Source: Craspedostauros australis (taxonomy: Eukaryota > Bacillariophyta > Bacillariophyceae > Mastogloiales > Achnanthaceae). Taken from it: 64,000 bases of DNA. This document shows positions 41,201-53,220 of the stretch, piece by piece. Location: NCBI GenBank assembly GCA_026770025.1, contig JAMXDE010000037.1, positions 124,001-188,000 of the forward strand, written 5' to 3'. Position numbers and translations under genes: made by a program. The notes under the pieces are model-generated. The model was given only the letters and a program-made list of their open reading frames with translations, searched no databases and had not been told where the DNA came from. Numbering within the stretch: the first letter of the stretch is position 1; every line of letters begins with the position of its first letter.

Positions 41201-42980
41201 CATGATGTAGGCTGGTAGGTTGGTGATTGATGGAGCGACCACAGGCGACGGTTTGCGCGTGGTCTTGCCCTGCAGTGATCCGACATCCGGCCCAAAGATG
41301 ATCTCTGCGTTGCGGATATCTTTGGTGGTGACAGGACAGTTTGGGATCATGTTGTTCCGTACATACCGAATGTAGCTGCGTGTTGTCGGTCGACCGATAC
41401 GCTGTTGCACAGAACGAGCTAGCTGAGCGCGAGAGTAGTCAATAGACGAGAATCTAGACTTGTTATCGGCTACGGTGTTGACGAGAGCGTTTCCGTGGAT
41501 GGTTGCTGTGTCCAGATAGTAGAGTCCGTTGTTGGATTCACGGAAGACTTGGGTGGTTCCATCTGGTTTGTGTACGACGAACTGGTTGGTGTCGCTGCTG
41601 TCGTACGTGACGCGGAACATGGACTTCACCTTGCTCAGCGACAGGATGTTCGCCACTCCTTTGGGGTGATACCACACAAGGCCATAGCCGGGCAGGGTGC
41701 CTTTCTGGTTGGTCACTGCTGTACCAGCGTTGCAGTGGATGGTTAGTGTGTTCTGGACAGTGTGAATGTCGCGAAGTAGGTGATGGTTGGAGAACACGTC
41801 AACTGTAGATTGGTTGTCGAGAAGCACCCACCTGTTGGGGATGGGTGTGGATGTTTGGTTGAATGCGTGGTCGGTGGTTTGGTTGGTGTCCGTCTGTAGG
41901 AACACAAACTCGTTGCCGTCGTACTCGTAGTCGTCGTCGGCGTACGTGGTGGTGGTGGTGGCGTTCACGAGGACCGTTCCGTTCTCATGGAACTTTGCAT
42001 AGCACTCCGCGGTGGCGTGGTTCGTCCTCCCACATCGCTCACACTTCTCTGCGTCAGCCTTGGCCTGCGAGTTGACGAACGCCATGCCCATGTTGTGTGG
42101 CGTGCGAGACCCAGCCACGTTTCTTGGGTCATGCGACCAGTGGTTGAGGAGCATCAGCGCATTCGCCATGTCGGTGGGGTAGCTGTCGTTGCCGACAAGG
42201 AATTCGTTGTGAAGGTGCTCGAGCAGCCCTCCAAACCTGGTGACGTCGGCGCCAAGGACGAACGCCGTGGCCATGTACCTTCGGTGCAACTCGGTTTTGA
42301 TCTCCTGGAGGCGCGCTGCGCCAACAGGTGAGATGTCTTCTGGAGTCATCAGCCATAGCATCACTCCGCGGTTTTCGGTGATCCCGGTTTGCAGTGTGTC
42401 GTTCACGTCGGCGATGGCTGTGAATGTTTCGTAGTAGTCCTGGACGCTTTGTCGTTTGCTTTGTCGGGTGTTGATGAACGCCTTCTGCATCTCATGCGTG
42501 GCGACGATGGGGTGCTTGTGAGTGTTGTAGCTGAACGTGATGTTCTTGATCAGCACGATGAGCTCAATCATGTTCATGTCTCTCTTGACCGTCGCATACC
42601 CGCTTTCCTCCTGTAGACGGGCGCGCATTGCATCAGTGCATTGGCCCCACACGACGGAGTACAGCTTCTGCATGTCGTCTTCGAGCTTCTCCTTTCTGTC
42701 CTCAAACTTGCTGTACTGTTTCTTCCATTTCTCCCTTTGGATGGTGGATGCAGTGGGTGGGTAGTCAGCTGGTTCTGCGATGGTTGGCGTTTCGAGGGTC
42801 TCCACAGCGTGTGCCACTCTGGGTCCGTATGTGGTGCCAGCAAAGACGTGGATGGCGTCAATGGTCTGCTTGAAGTCTTCCGCTTGCTTGGTTCGGGAGG
42901 TCACACAGTCAAAGATCATTCCCTTGAGCTCGGGGCAGGCTCCCTCGAACTTGGGTGTCTTGACGAATGGGGAACGCCCC

Positions 42981-43018
<38 letters not shown>

Positions 43019-43075
43019 GCCTTTGCCGCCTTCGCCTTTTGGCTTGGTCGGTTGGGTCTTGATGTCGGCGCTCAT
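38060..43075 (-). CDS. Ty1/copia Gag-Pol polyprotein, intact (1671 aa)
   Basis: Gag-Pol in one frame. Near the N terminus (residues about 20-31) is a run of 12 Asn from (AAC)n. The gag ends with one CCHC knuckle (CERCGRTNHATAEC, about 342). Protease: WVLLDNQSTVDVF near 417, where DNQST stands in place of the usual DSGA/DTGA. Integrase: LSADIMKV (635), ILTDNQFA (688), PAIERYIR (719). An acidic low-complexity spacer rich in Asp, Ser and Asn fills about 885-978. Reverse transcriptase: VPGAFLQT, KALYGTLKAALQW and WHVDDLKIS (1266), i.e. HVDD in place of YVDD. RNase H: WVDGSFGVH (1440), KSSTEAELVA, RHINMRYFF. The last 64 or so residues are encoded in the 3' LTR. All domains are present without a break. 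Confidence 0.95.
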
Positions 43076-43092
43076 TGTTACGATGAAGCAGC

Positions 43093-43108
43093 AATCCAGT
43101 TTAAAATA
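43093..43108 (-). other. primer-binding site complementary to the element's own LTR
   Basis: The 16 bases abutting the 5' LTR (AATCCAGTTTAAAATA on plus) are the exact reverse complement of 43207-43222 inside the LTR. On the element strand the LTR carries AATCCAGTTTAAAATA at LTR position 193 and the PBS is TATTTTAAACTGGATT. The two can pair in the same RNA, so this is a candidate self-priming site. The same 16-mer is in the 3' LTR. Confidence 0.6.
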
Positions 43109-43414
43109 TGTTGAAGCAATGGCTCCTGCACCGGCCTCTACCCGGCAATGAACCGAAGGGCAAACCAGATGTGGAGCAATGAGATTGTTGTTGTGGTGTA
43201 ATCAGATATTTTAAACTGGATTTATGGCTGCTTGTTGCCGATCTCCAGCTTGTTGCCGATGATCGGCTTGTTGTCGTTTTTCTTGTGTTTGCTTGCTTGA
43301 TGTTGGTGGTGGCTGCCAGCCGTTGATTCGCACCGACGAATGACGTCATTGGCATTCCCTGGTTTCTTTGGTTTCGCGCCATCTGTCGTCACAATATGGG
43401 CATCTGCTCCAACA
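43109..43414 (-). repeat. 5' LTR of 5.5-kb copia element
   Basis: 306 bp, followed at the right by the GGTTC target duplication. It carries the 16-bp segment complementary to the adjacent primer-binding site. Confidence 0.96.
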
Positions 43415-43984
43415 GGTTCCGTCGTTGCTTTCCTTGTGTATTTGCGACTTCCCTTCGACTCAAGGCAACAAGCCCATCATCCATTGCATCCACACTTCAC
43501 AACGATCCTCCCTGTAACAACTAATAGTGGTCCAGCCTACCATACTGACAATGCAAGTTGCTTCTCTCTTCTTCCCCATGCATGCTGTGCACAGTTCTTT
43601 TTCTGTTGCTGTTGTACCATATGGACTATAATCCACAACTACGTGCTGCAGGTGCTTTCGAACCGCCTCGTTTATTCAACATGAGTCATGCAGTGGGAAC
43701 GGATAATGTTGGCAGGTCTTGCCTTGCCGTGTGGTTGCAAAAAATTGTGTATACCAGTACATATATAATGTACATGCAGGAGACACATGTGGTGGCACCA
43801 GCTGCCATTGCAGTGACTCGTGTGAGGCGTGTTGGGCGTGTGGTCACGCTGGAGGATGTTGGATGCAGATGCTGCATGGTGCAGCTATGCTGGATGCTCT
43901 GGAGAAACTGTGGCCTCCATATTTGGCTTGCCATGTGTCATGGCTAGCACCCACTCTGCTCTCCTTGGCTAGGTTCCTGGTAGG
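43415..43984. other. spacer, no gene seen
   Basis: Between the 5.5-kb copia element and a solo LTR. A plus-strand frame at 43558-43947 (129 aa) is open but has no recognised domain. Confidence 0.4.
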
Positions 43985-44767
43985 TGTTGGCAAGTTCTGC
44001 TCATGGAAGCCTATGATCATGGAAGGTGGTGTTGGTTGATAGTCGTTCGTTTGCTATTTCATTACTTGGCTACTCCAATCCTCTCGGTGTATGCCCGTTC
44101 TCTTGCCCGATGCTCTTGGCGCTTCAATCTGTTTTGTAGATTCGGTCTCCAACTATGAGTCGGTACGCGAGATGCTCTCTCGCTCCTCTCTGCATTCTCT
44201 CTCTCTCTCTCTCTGTCTCAGCATCGTGTGCTTCGTGCTACACAATACTCCGTCTTCGATGCGTACTCCGCACTTGACACTCCGTTCATTCAGTACTGGT
44301 TCCTACTCCATGAGTACTTACCATTTGAAGTTCATCTCCCATATCCATAATCCTGATGCCCTTCGGTCATTCGGATCTTTGCCTCCTGCTCTGACTTGGA
44401 GACAGATTTCGACGTGGTGACACGATGACATCCTGTCAACGTCAGTGGGCGTCCTTCTGCTCTCCAGATGTCATGCTCCATTGGTGATGCAGCAGTCTGT
44501 CAGATGATATCGTCATCTGAGGTTTAGTTGGGAAGTACCTCGAGATTCTCTCGGTACCATTGATGGATGGACGGACGATCTTCTAATTCTCTCAGAAATC
44601 GTCGATAGCAAATTTCCTCCAGAAATTCTGTTCATTTTCGTGTGTTCCATTTCCACTGTAATTCTGACGAATCACAGCATACTATCGACACGAGTGTAGT
44701 TATACCGTCCAAGTGCGTATGAGAGAATAACGGGTGAACGATGCACATATACACGTACATCTCGACA
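43985..44767 (-). repeat. family B solo LTR with target duplication
   Basis: 783 bp, minus orientation (TGTTGGCAAGTTCTGC to CGTACATCTCGACA on plus). GGTAGG stands on both sides (43979-43984 and 44768-44773), showing a complete integration later reduced to one LTR by recombination. Confidence 0.9.
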
Positions 44768-45508
44768 GGTAGGTGCTGGGCAAGCTGATGGAGGCGCAGA
44801 GGTATGAACATTTGAGGCAGCTCTACAAAGGCTTCACAATAGGAGTCCATGAGCTGGGACATCATGCCATGCTTAGCTTTTTCCCAGAGCTTGTGATTTC
44901 GGCTCGACCATTGTTGTAGTGCCACGTGCCACAGCTTGTGAGTTGCTTTGGGTTGCCAGTGGAAGGGTTTGCGTCACTCCGACGACTCGGTAGGGTTGAG
45001 ACCGTGCTTTCTCGATTCCACCAACCACGTACCTCATATGGGGCTGTCCCAGCCTGCTCCGTGCCAAGCCTCCTCGATGGCGTTGGTTGACGTGTAACTG
45101 TTTCCTTCTGGCGGAGTGCCGCCTTGCTTCAGGATGCAGAGAGCTTTGACAAGGAGCTTGGCCCCATCTCCACGGACCTTAATGGCCACATGATGTGCCA
45201 GACTTGCTTGATGCAGCAGTCCAAAACTACCTGGCTATATGCATAGTTGTTGTTCTTATGTCGTACAAGCAGCTTCTTCTTGTTCCTCCATGTGTTCGTC
45301 AACAACACAATCATGATTGCATTCAAAGTGTTTGGTGCCACTGTTGCTTCTCCTCTTCCTTGTCCTTGCCGTTGTCCTTGTTTTTACCTTTGGAGACAAG
45401 GATCGCTCCTCCAGTCCACCTTGGTTTGGCCTGGGTTCCTTGCTCGGTTGGCACAGCCAACTGCGGTTTCTTTCCAGGAGTTTTGGTGACAAATAGATTG
45501 ATAAGTGG

Positions 45509-45540
<32 letters not shown>

Positions 45541-45581
45541 GCTATTCTAAAATGGAGTGGTTTATTGCATGTGGCTATTGC
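44768..45581. other. degenerate DNA with coding-like remnants
   Basis: Several minus-strand frames are partly open (44873-45067, 45129-45341, 45256-45492) but none is long or recognisable. (TTG)n lies at 45508-45541. It may be the 3' part of the transposon whose broken transposase follows. Confidence 0.35.
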
Positions 45582-46055
45582 TTATTCCGAAGGTTCCACT
45601 GGGGAATCCAACCAATCATCCATCTCTTGGATGATCCCCATTGTTTGGGTGAGGTAAAACAGTGGATTTGTTTGTTTCAGCTCCAATTGCATGATTGCGG
45701 CAACTGAGTACATTGCATACTGGTGCTTATCCAAACAGTGCAGCCATTTTTGCTTCTGACACTTCCAGTTCTTGAATCTTTTGTGTACGGTTTCATGGTG
45801 TGCACGAATCACACCATTGCGTTGCGTGCGATCCAAGCAGCAGCTTGGCTCGCCTCTTTACCCATGGTCGGCAACAACCTTTTTTGGAAGGATGCAATGC
45901 ATGTAGTAGCTTCTCGTGATAAGTTTTGATGTCTGGCCACTCCCCACAAGGATAGGGTCCATCCACCCACACAAAGTTCCCTGTCGCAATGGAAACACAA
46001 GTTTCATATCAGAGCCCTGCAGCTTGGAATTTGTGGGAATACCAGCCTGGATCAT
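45582..46055 (-). pseudogene. broken PIF/Harbinger-like DDE transposase
   Basis: The last part of a transposase related to the intact gene at 60.9-61.9 kb. HHETVHKRFKNWKC corresponds to HETVNRRIKHWQC there, followed by a similar C terminus (AAIMQLELKQ against VAILTQIELS). Upstream, in a shifted frame with stops, KKVVADHG corresponds to the second-Asp region (EVIVADAGYRG). The 5' part is missing: a family B copia element begins 19 bp upstream. Not functional. Confidence 0.7.
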
Positions 46056-46074
46056 ACAATGCAGGCTCCATGAT

Positions 46075-46869
46075 TGTCGAGATGTACATGTGAGTATACG
46101 TCAAGATGTACGTGTATATGTGCATCGTTCACCCGCTATTCTCTCATACGCACTTGGACGGTATAACTACATTCGTGTCGATAGTATACTGTGATTCGTC
46201 GGAATTACAGAGGAAATGGAACACACGAAAAGGGGCAAGATTTCTGGAGGAAATTTGCAAATAACGATTTCTGGGAGAATCAGAAGATCGTCCGTCCATG
46301 CATCAATGGTACCAAGAGAATCTCGAGGTACTTCCCAACTAAACCTCAGATGATGATATCATCTGACAGACTACTGCATCACCAATGGAACGTGACATCT
46401 GGAGAGCAGAAGGACGCCTACTGACGTCGACAGGATGTCAACATGTCACCACGTCGACAGCTGTCTCCAAGTCAGAGCAGGAGGCGAAGATACAATGACC
46501 CATGAAGATCATGGATACTGAAGGTGAACTTCAAATGGTAAGTACTCATGGAGTAGAAGCCAGTACTGAATGAACGGAGCGTCGAATGCGGAGCACGCAT
46601 CGAACACGGAGTATCGTGTAGCATGAGCACACGATGTTGAGAGAGAGAGAGAGAGAGAATACAGAGAGGAGCGAGAGAGGATCTCGCGTACCGACTCATA
46701 GTCGGAGACTGAATCTACGAAACAGATTGAAGCGCCAAGAGCATCGGGCAAGAGAACGGGCGTACACCAAGAGGATCGGAGTAGCCAAGTAATGAAATAG
46801 CAAACAGACGACTATCAACCAACACCATCTTCCACGATCGTAGGTTACCGTGAGCGGAACTTGCCAACA
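46075..46869 (+). repeat. 5' LTR of family B copia element
   Basis: 795 bp with a (GA)n tract and the blocks shared by all family B copies. Differs from the 3' LTR at four places, including GAACGGGCG against GAACGGCG. Confidence 0.95.
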
Positions 46870-46951
46870 CGTTTATAAACGATAGATCAGGGCGAGCCCG
46901 CGAATCGTATTGTGCGAGGAAGACGAACATCATTCAAGAGCAGCAGGCTGA

Positions 46952-49900
46952 ATGAGCGAGGAAGAGGAATTGAGAGACATCCCTCTGTCCAATCCGGCTA
47001 TCAAGATAGAAGAAGGTGCGAGTGAGACTCCACCACAACAAGAGAAGGAAGCAGCTGCGGCTACTGTCCTATCAGGCGCATACGCAAGCGCAATCGACGA
47101 GACCGAAGAAGAACGGTCTGCAAGACTACACCGCGAGGAGGAGAGGATTCTCAAGGCGGCCAAGCAAGAGGAGACTGGTGTGACGGAGAGCATTCGCACA
47201 GCCAAACAGAGTGGGAAAAGTGAGACACCACCAGGAGGAGAATTTGTGAGCAAATCAATCCTCGCGAAACAACAAGCGAAAATCGAAGAATCGGTAACAC
47301 AGAAACCGACGGAAATCAAGGGCGCGAGCGCACCAACGACGAAACAACGAACCAACATGGCGACATCAGCCAACATGAACAAGCGACGCATCAAGGCGCC
47401 GATGTTCAGCGGTGAACAGGAAGACTACAGCGCATGGGAGTCCCAAGCGAAGGCATACGCTCGTGCACAGAAGACGAGAGACGTGATGTTGGGCAAGACC
47501 AAGGTCCCAACAGTGAAGGAGATCGCAGCAGCCACCAACGAGGCCAAGGAAGTGATGGAAGAGATCTACGAGCTGGGATGCGACTGCTTCAGCGATCTGA
47601 TCCTCATGATGGATGCAGAGAAAGGAAAAGGTAAACAGGCCATCCAGTACATCAACCAATGCATCTCCGACGACTACCCCGAAGGAGACGCACACGGAGC
47701 GTGGAACGTTCTCGCGGAGAAGTTCCGACCATCCGACGCGGTGACGAAGATCAAACTCAAGCGCCAATTAAACAACAAAAAGATGAAGAGAGACTCGGAC
47801 CCCGACATCTACATCACGCGACTCGAAGGTTTACGATCGCGTCTCCACGATGTCAAGTACACGATCACGGATGAGGAGATGATCATGCAGATCCTCAGCA
47901 CGGTGAGCGTGGAATACAGAACACACGTTGTGAATTTCCATCACCAACTCACGTTCAATCCGGAACTGGTCACTATCAACACGATCAAAGGAGTACTCCG
48001 TACTGCATACGCCACTCATCAAGGAGGAAAAGCATACGTCGACGACTTCCAAGACAGTAACACGAAGAGCAACGACACCGGCTTCACAAGCACCGGTAAC
48101 TTCAAGGGTACTTGTCACAACTGTGGCGTGTATGGCCATAGATCCGCCGATTGCCCAGAACGCAAGAAATCGAACAACAAGAAAAACAACAACAACAACA
48201 ACAACAAGATGAACGGAAAGCGCAACAAGGGAAGCGGCTTCAAGGGCAAGTGCAACTACTGCGGCATCTTCGGACACCGCGAGGCGGAGTGCCGAAAGAA
48301 GAAGTTCAACGAGAAGAAGAAGGCCGACGAGCAGGCCAACACAGCAACACAAGGACACGACAAGAGCGGACACGAGATGGTACTCTCTGCGAAAGACATG
48401 CCGCTCTGCATGTTGGTGTCCAACGACTACATCGAAGACTCCTTCTTCGATAACTTCGAGTGCGTCGGAAGTGACGACGAAGTACAGGACGATGAGATCG
48501 TCCCGGAGTGGCTCAGTGAGGAGCCAATCATCCACGAGGTGGATCCAAGACGCGAAGTGAGCTACGAATGCTGCTTCAACGCGCACGACCTGATTGGTTC
48601 ATACGGCGACGAAGCTGAGATGGACAACGAGGCCAACGATAGCGACATCGAAGAGGCCATGAGCGATGACGACGACGACGCCGACGAGGACGGCGTAGAT
48701 GAAGACGACGAGGTGAACCGCGACGAGTTGCCTCCTCCTCAAGCTGGGAGATACGAGAGAACGGGGACCTTCATTAATCGAGGCCAAGGCGAAACGAACC
48801 GCGGCGCGGCGCCGCCTCCTCCAGCGGCAGGGAACAACAGATCGGGCATCTTCGACGAAGATGACAGCGACGAAACCGAAGATCATCCGGACGACAGCTT
48901 CAACCCAAACGAGCGTGTCGTCTACCCAGGGAACATCGACTTCCCACCTATTGAGGATCCCAACAGCGTCGATTACCTCCTCCGTCACAGCACCATCCCG
49001 AATGCAACAGCAACAGCATTGATAATCCAAAAGCAGCTCATCTTTGACGCCGTAATGGAAGCGGGAATGCGACTGTTCTCAGGAGTCGCACGAGGAGTAC
49101 TCAGACCGATATGGGTGAACATGATGGGATCCATCCTATCCGAGCACTTCGAATCAATCGAAGAGATCCTTGTCAATGCGATCATCATCAACCGCATACT
49201 GGAAGCGAACAACTCGGAAACGATCCCAGAAACGGATCTGCATTACATCCTTGGAGGATGTATGCGCGTACTCTTACGCGAACGACCACGCGTCAACCCA
49301 TATGATCCAGCCACAGGATCGCATCGGAACAGTACAATTCCATCGGACTACGCGCAACTACCCGATGACATGGATGACGGAGATCATCATCCTCCATACA
49401 ACGAAGATGGAGTCCACGAAGACGACGATGACGGCAGCTTCAACGACGAGATAGCTGCGGCAGCCGTGGAGCAGCTCCACGAGCTGAGCACCAGATACAA
49501 GGACAAGGTCAACAAGGACACCTGGCTTGCCGACAGCGGAGCTTCGTGTCACATCGTCAACTCGGACGCCGCTCTCTTCAACATGCGGCACATCAAGTCC
49601 TTCGTCCAAGTGGGAGACAGCACAAAGCTGGACTCTCCCAAGATGGGATCCATTCGCTTGAAGGTCAAGCAGCGAGACAACACTGGCCACATCATCCGGC
49701 TCGATGACGTGAAGTACACACCAAAAATGGCGGTGAACCTTTTCTCCACGAACAAGGCTCTGTACAACGGTTACCAGCTTGGTAACAACAGCATTCTGAT
49801 GGACATCATCAACGGATCTGGAACGAAGATCGTGTTCGATCGAGTCTTCCCTACATCCAACGGATTCATCACGGGAGTGCAGATGCATCCCATCATGCCG

Positions 49901-52900
49901 ACAGACGACGACAAGGCTTGCACAGCCATCGTCAAGAATCCATCCAAGGAGATCAGCGCGGTGAACCTGCACCGAATGCTCGGGCACGCGCCACTCGAAA
50001 CCATGAAGCGAACAGCCGCTCAGTATGGATGGAAGATTATCGGCGAGATGCCGGTATGTCGCGACTGCGCGGTCGCGAACGCAAGAGTGAAGAATATTCC
50101 GAAGGCAACCATTCCGAGAGCAACTCGCCGTGGCGAACGTCTCTTCATTGACATTAGTTACACTAAACACATAAGCTTCGGAGATAAACGCTACTGGACC
50201 CTGATCGTGGACGACTGCACGGATCACTGCTGGAGTTTCTTTCTCAAGAACAAGAGTGATCAACCAGGGTACATCAAACGATTCGTTCAAACGATCAAGT
50301 CACAGACTGGTGACCAACAGATCATCTTCCGAGGTGACAATAGCGGAGAGAACAAATCCACGCAGGATATTCTCATTGATGCAGGACTCAACGTGAAATT
50401 CGAATACACGGCATCGAACACACCACAACAGAACGGCAGAGTGGAACGCAAGTTCGCGTACCTCTACACCAAAGTCCGCTCCATGCTCAACGGAGCACAG
50501 CTCGACAAAGAGTATAGACATGGCCTGTGGGCAGCAGCTGCTAGCACTGCCACCGCCATCGCCAACATCACTGTAGCGAAGAACCAGAAGGAGTCACCAC
50601 ATCGACAATTCTTCGGCAACGATCCACCATATGCGGATGCACTCCGCACGTTTGGAGAAGTGGGTGTTGTGAAGACTACCTACGGCGGGATCACCGCCAA
50701 ACTCAAGAACAGAGGAGAAGAGATGGTGTTCATCGGATATGCACACCAACACGCATCAGGGGTCTACAACATGTACAGACCATCGACCAAGTCACTCATC
50801 TGTTCACGGGACATCAAGTGGCTCAACCAATCATACGGACAGTTCCGTGGCTGGGCACCAGCACCAAACATATCCAATGAAATAGGAACAACGGACGCAG
50901 ACGGCTTCACAACCATCGGACGGAAGGGAGCAACGCCAAGGATGGCAACGCGTCAAACATCGGAAGCGAAGAGAGTATCTTTCGCTGACAGCAACAGATA
51001 CTACATCCTATCAGACAGCGATGATGAGGATAATGAGGACGACGGAGTAGTGACTCAACTAATCCAAAATAACGAGGAGGATCGGAGCGAATCCAATCAT
51101 GAGGATGACGAAATCCTACCATCCGGCGACGAAGCCGATGATGAGACAGGTGTCACCCCTCCGAACACACCAGCGAGGTCTACACATGACACACCATCCA
51201 AACTTCCACCAAGCAAACCAAGCAAGCGTGACATAGCTAGAAAGGAAAGGATCCGACGTCACGAATCACGAGGCAGGAAGGGAGAAGCTAATCCCAAGTC
51301 AACTGCAGGGAAAAGTATTCCCAGAGCTCTGCGTGAGCTCGCAGACTTCAACGAACAAGGTCGAAAGGAAGAAGGCTATGATAGTGATCCATCATCCAAT
51401 GAGGCGAGTGACGAACTCAGCGACGAGATGATCGACGATTCCAACAACGAAACTACAGATGACGAAGAAATCGAAGACGAAGATGAAGAGATCGAGATCA
51501 CTCACCATAGCACAACTGGATTATACGGAATGAATGCGATCATCACCGAGAGACCAGCGATCGACATCGGACTGTCGATGAAGGACGAGAACAAGGAACC
51601 AGAGAAGCACATCGAACCAACAACATTCAATGGAGCCTTCAATCACCCAGATCCTATCCATCGGAAGGGATATCGAGCAGCCATCAAGAAGGAGTTCGAC
51701 TCCATGGATACACGCAAGGTATACAGCAAGATCAAATGAGACGCCATCCCACGCGGCCGCAGATGCTGCAAGTGCAAATGGGTCTTCAAGCTAAAGCGTG
51801 ACAGCACACATCGAGCACGGCTCGTTGCATGTGGCTATTCACAAGTCGCAGGAGTAGACTTCCAAGAGCATTACTCACCTGTCATCCATGACGTGACCTA
51901 TTGGGTCATGATGGTGATCATGCTGATCAAGAAGATGGACTGCGCACTCGTCGATGTCGTAACGGCATTCCTACATGGAGACCTCGACGAGGAGATCTAC
52001 ATGAACTGTCCCAACGGGATGGATCATCAACCAGACGAAGCCCTGACCCTACACAAGCCAATCTACAGACTTGTGCAGAGCGCCAGGCAATGGTTCAAGA
52101 TGTTGGTATCGACCCTCAAGAATATCAACTTCGAACAGAGCGCAGCAGACCCGTGCCTGTTCTACAGAAAGACGAACGAAGGAAGCATGATTGTGGCCAT
52201 CTACGTGGACGATTGCTTCTGCTGCGGAGACTCCAAGGCACTGGAGACCTTCTTGAAGGACATCCAAGGCAGAAAATTCAAGGTGACAATCGAGCGCGGA
52301 CTCGGAGACTACCTCAGCTGCAATATCGAACTGAACCATGACAAGACTAGAGCGACATTGCGTCAACCACATCTCATCCAACACCTCATCGAAGAGTTCG
52401 GAACCAAGGTCGAGAAGATGCAACGCTATGGGACACCGGGAACCCCGGGTCAAATCATCGTACGACCATCCGAAGATAACGGACTGCAGAAGGTCGGACC
52501 GGAAGAACATGCCGAATACCGCCGAGGCGTCGGTATGCTACTCTTCCTCATCAAGCACTCGCGACCAGATATCGCGAACCCTGTGAGGGAACTCTCCAAG
52601 GTATTGATCGGGCCCACCAAGGCCGCAATGAAGGAGATGTATCGGATCATCAAGTATGTGATAGATACAAAGGACTATGGATTGAAGATCCATCCAGCGC
52701 ATCCAGACAACGACGGCTGGGACATGGAGCTCTTCTGCGATAGCGAATATGCAGGAGACAAGAACACGAGAATCAGCGTAGGAGGGTTCATCCTATACCT
52801 GTGCAAGGTACCAATCCTTTGGCGATCCAAAGCACAGAAGGCCGTCACACTCAGCTCATCCGAAGCAGAATACGTTGCCCTTTCCAAAGCGGCAAAGGAA

Positions 52901-53200
52901 ATCTTCTTCGTCGTGAAGCTACTCGAAAGTGTGGGCATCCCAGTGAAGACACCGATCAAGGTCCGTGTGGACAACATCGGAGCGATCTTCATCGCCAAGA
53001 ACCCATCAACATCCCAACGATCGCGGCACATCGACGTGCGCCATCACTACGTGAGGAACATGGTAATCAACAAAACCATCGAAATCATTTTCGTCAAATC
53101 CGAGCAGAACACAAGCAACGGATTCACCAAGAACATCAAGGCCGACTTACAACGCGAACATGAGAAGTCGTACCTTGACACATCAAGAACATTCGAATGA
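46952..53200 (+). pseudogene. family B copia Gag-Pol polyprotein with one in-frame stop
   Basis: One continuous frame of 2083 codons interrupted only by TGA at 51737-51739. Upstream part (1595 aa): gag with two CCHC knuckles (CHNCGVYGHRSADC near 388, CNYCGIFGHREAEC near 433), protease (LADSGASCHIV, about 861), GAG-pre-integrase HRMLGH with CRDC, and integrase (FIDISYTKH, RGDNSGE, NGRVERK). Downstream part: GRRCCKCKWVFK, RT with VDVVTAFLHG and IYVDDCFC (about 1750), RNase H (CDSEYAGDK, SSSEAEYVAL). The stop lies between integrase and RT, where the context predicts a sense codon, so a point mutation is likelier than programmed recoding. The 435-aa downstream ORF has its own ATG only at 51893. 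Confidence 0.9.
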
Positions 53201-53220
53201 CCGAATGCACATAGGAAGGG

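Larger units (their letters stand above)
37947..43414 (-). mobile_element. complete Ty1/copia LTR retrotransposon (5.5 kb)
   Basis: A 5468-bp element on the minus strand with 306-bp LTRs (37947-38252 and 43109-43414) that differ at one base (CCCAGC and CCCGGC). LTR ends are TG...CA. GGTTC at 37942-37946 and 43415-43419 is a perfect 5-bp target-site duplication. One intact 1671-aa ORF fills the interior and ends inside the 3' LTR. A purine tract (GACCGAAGGAGTG, minus strand) precedes the 3' LTR. A recent and probably mobile insertion. The primer-binding site matches the element's own LTR instead of an obvious tRNA. Confidence 0.96.

Noticed and set aside
46870-46900. primer-binding site of the family B element as tRNA or self-complementary
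   Set aside because: The bases after the LTR (GTTTATAAACGATAG) match no tRNA end I know and no LTR segment. The palindrome GTTTATAAAC alone is not evidence.
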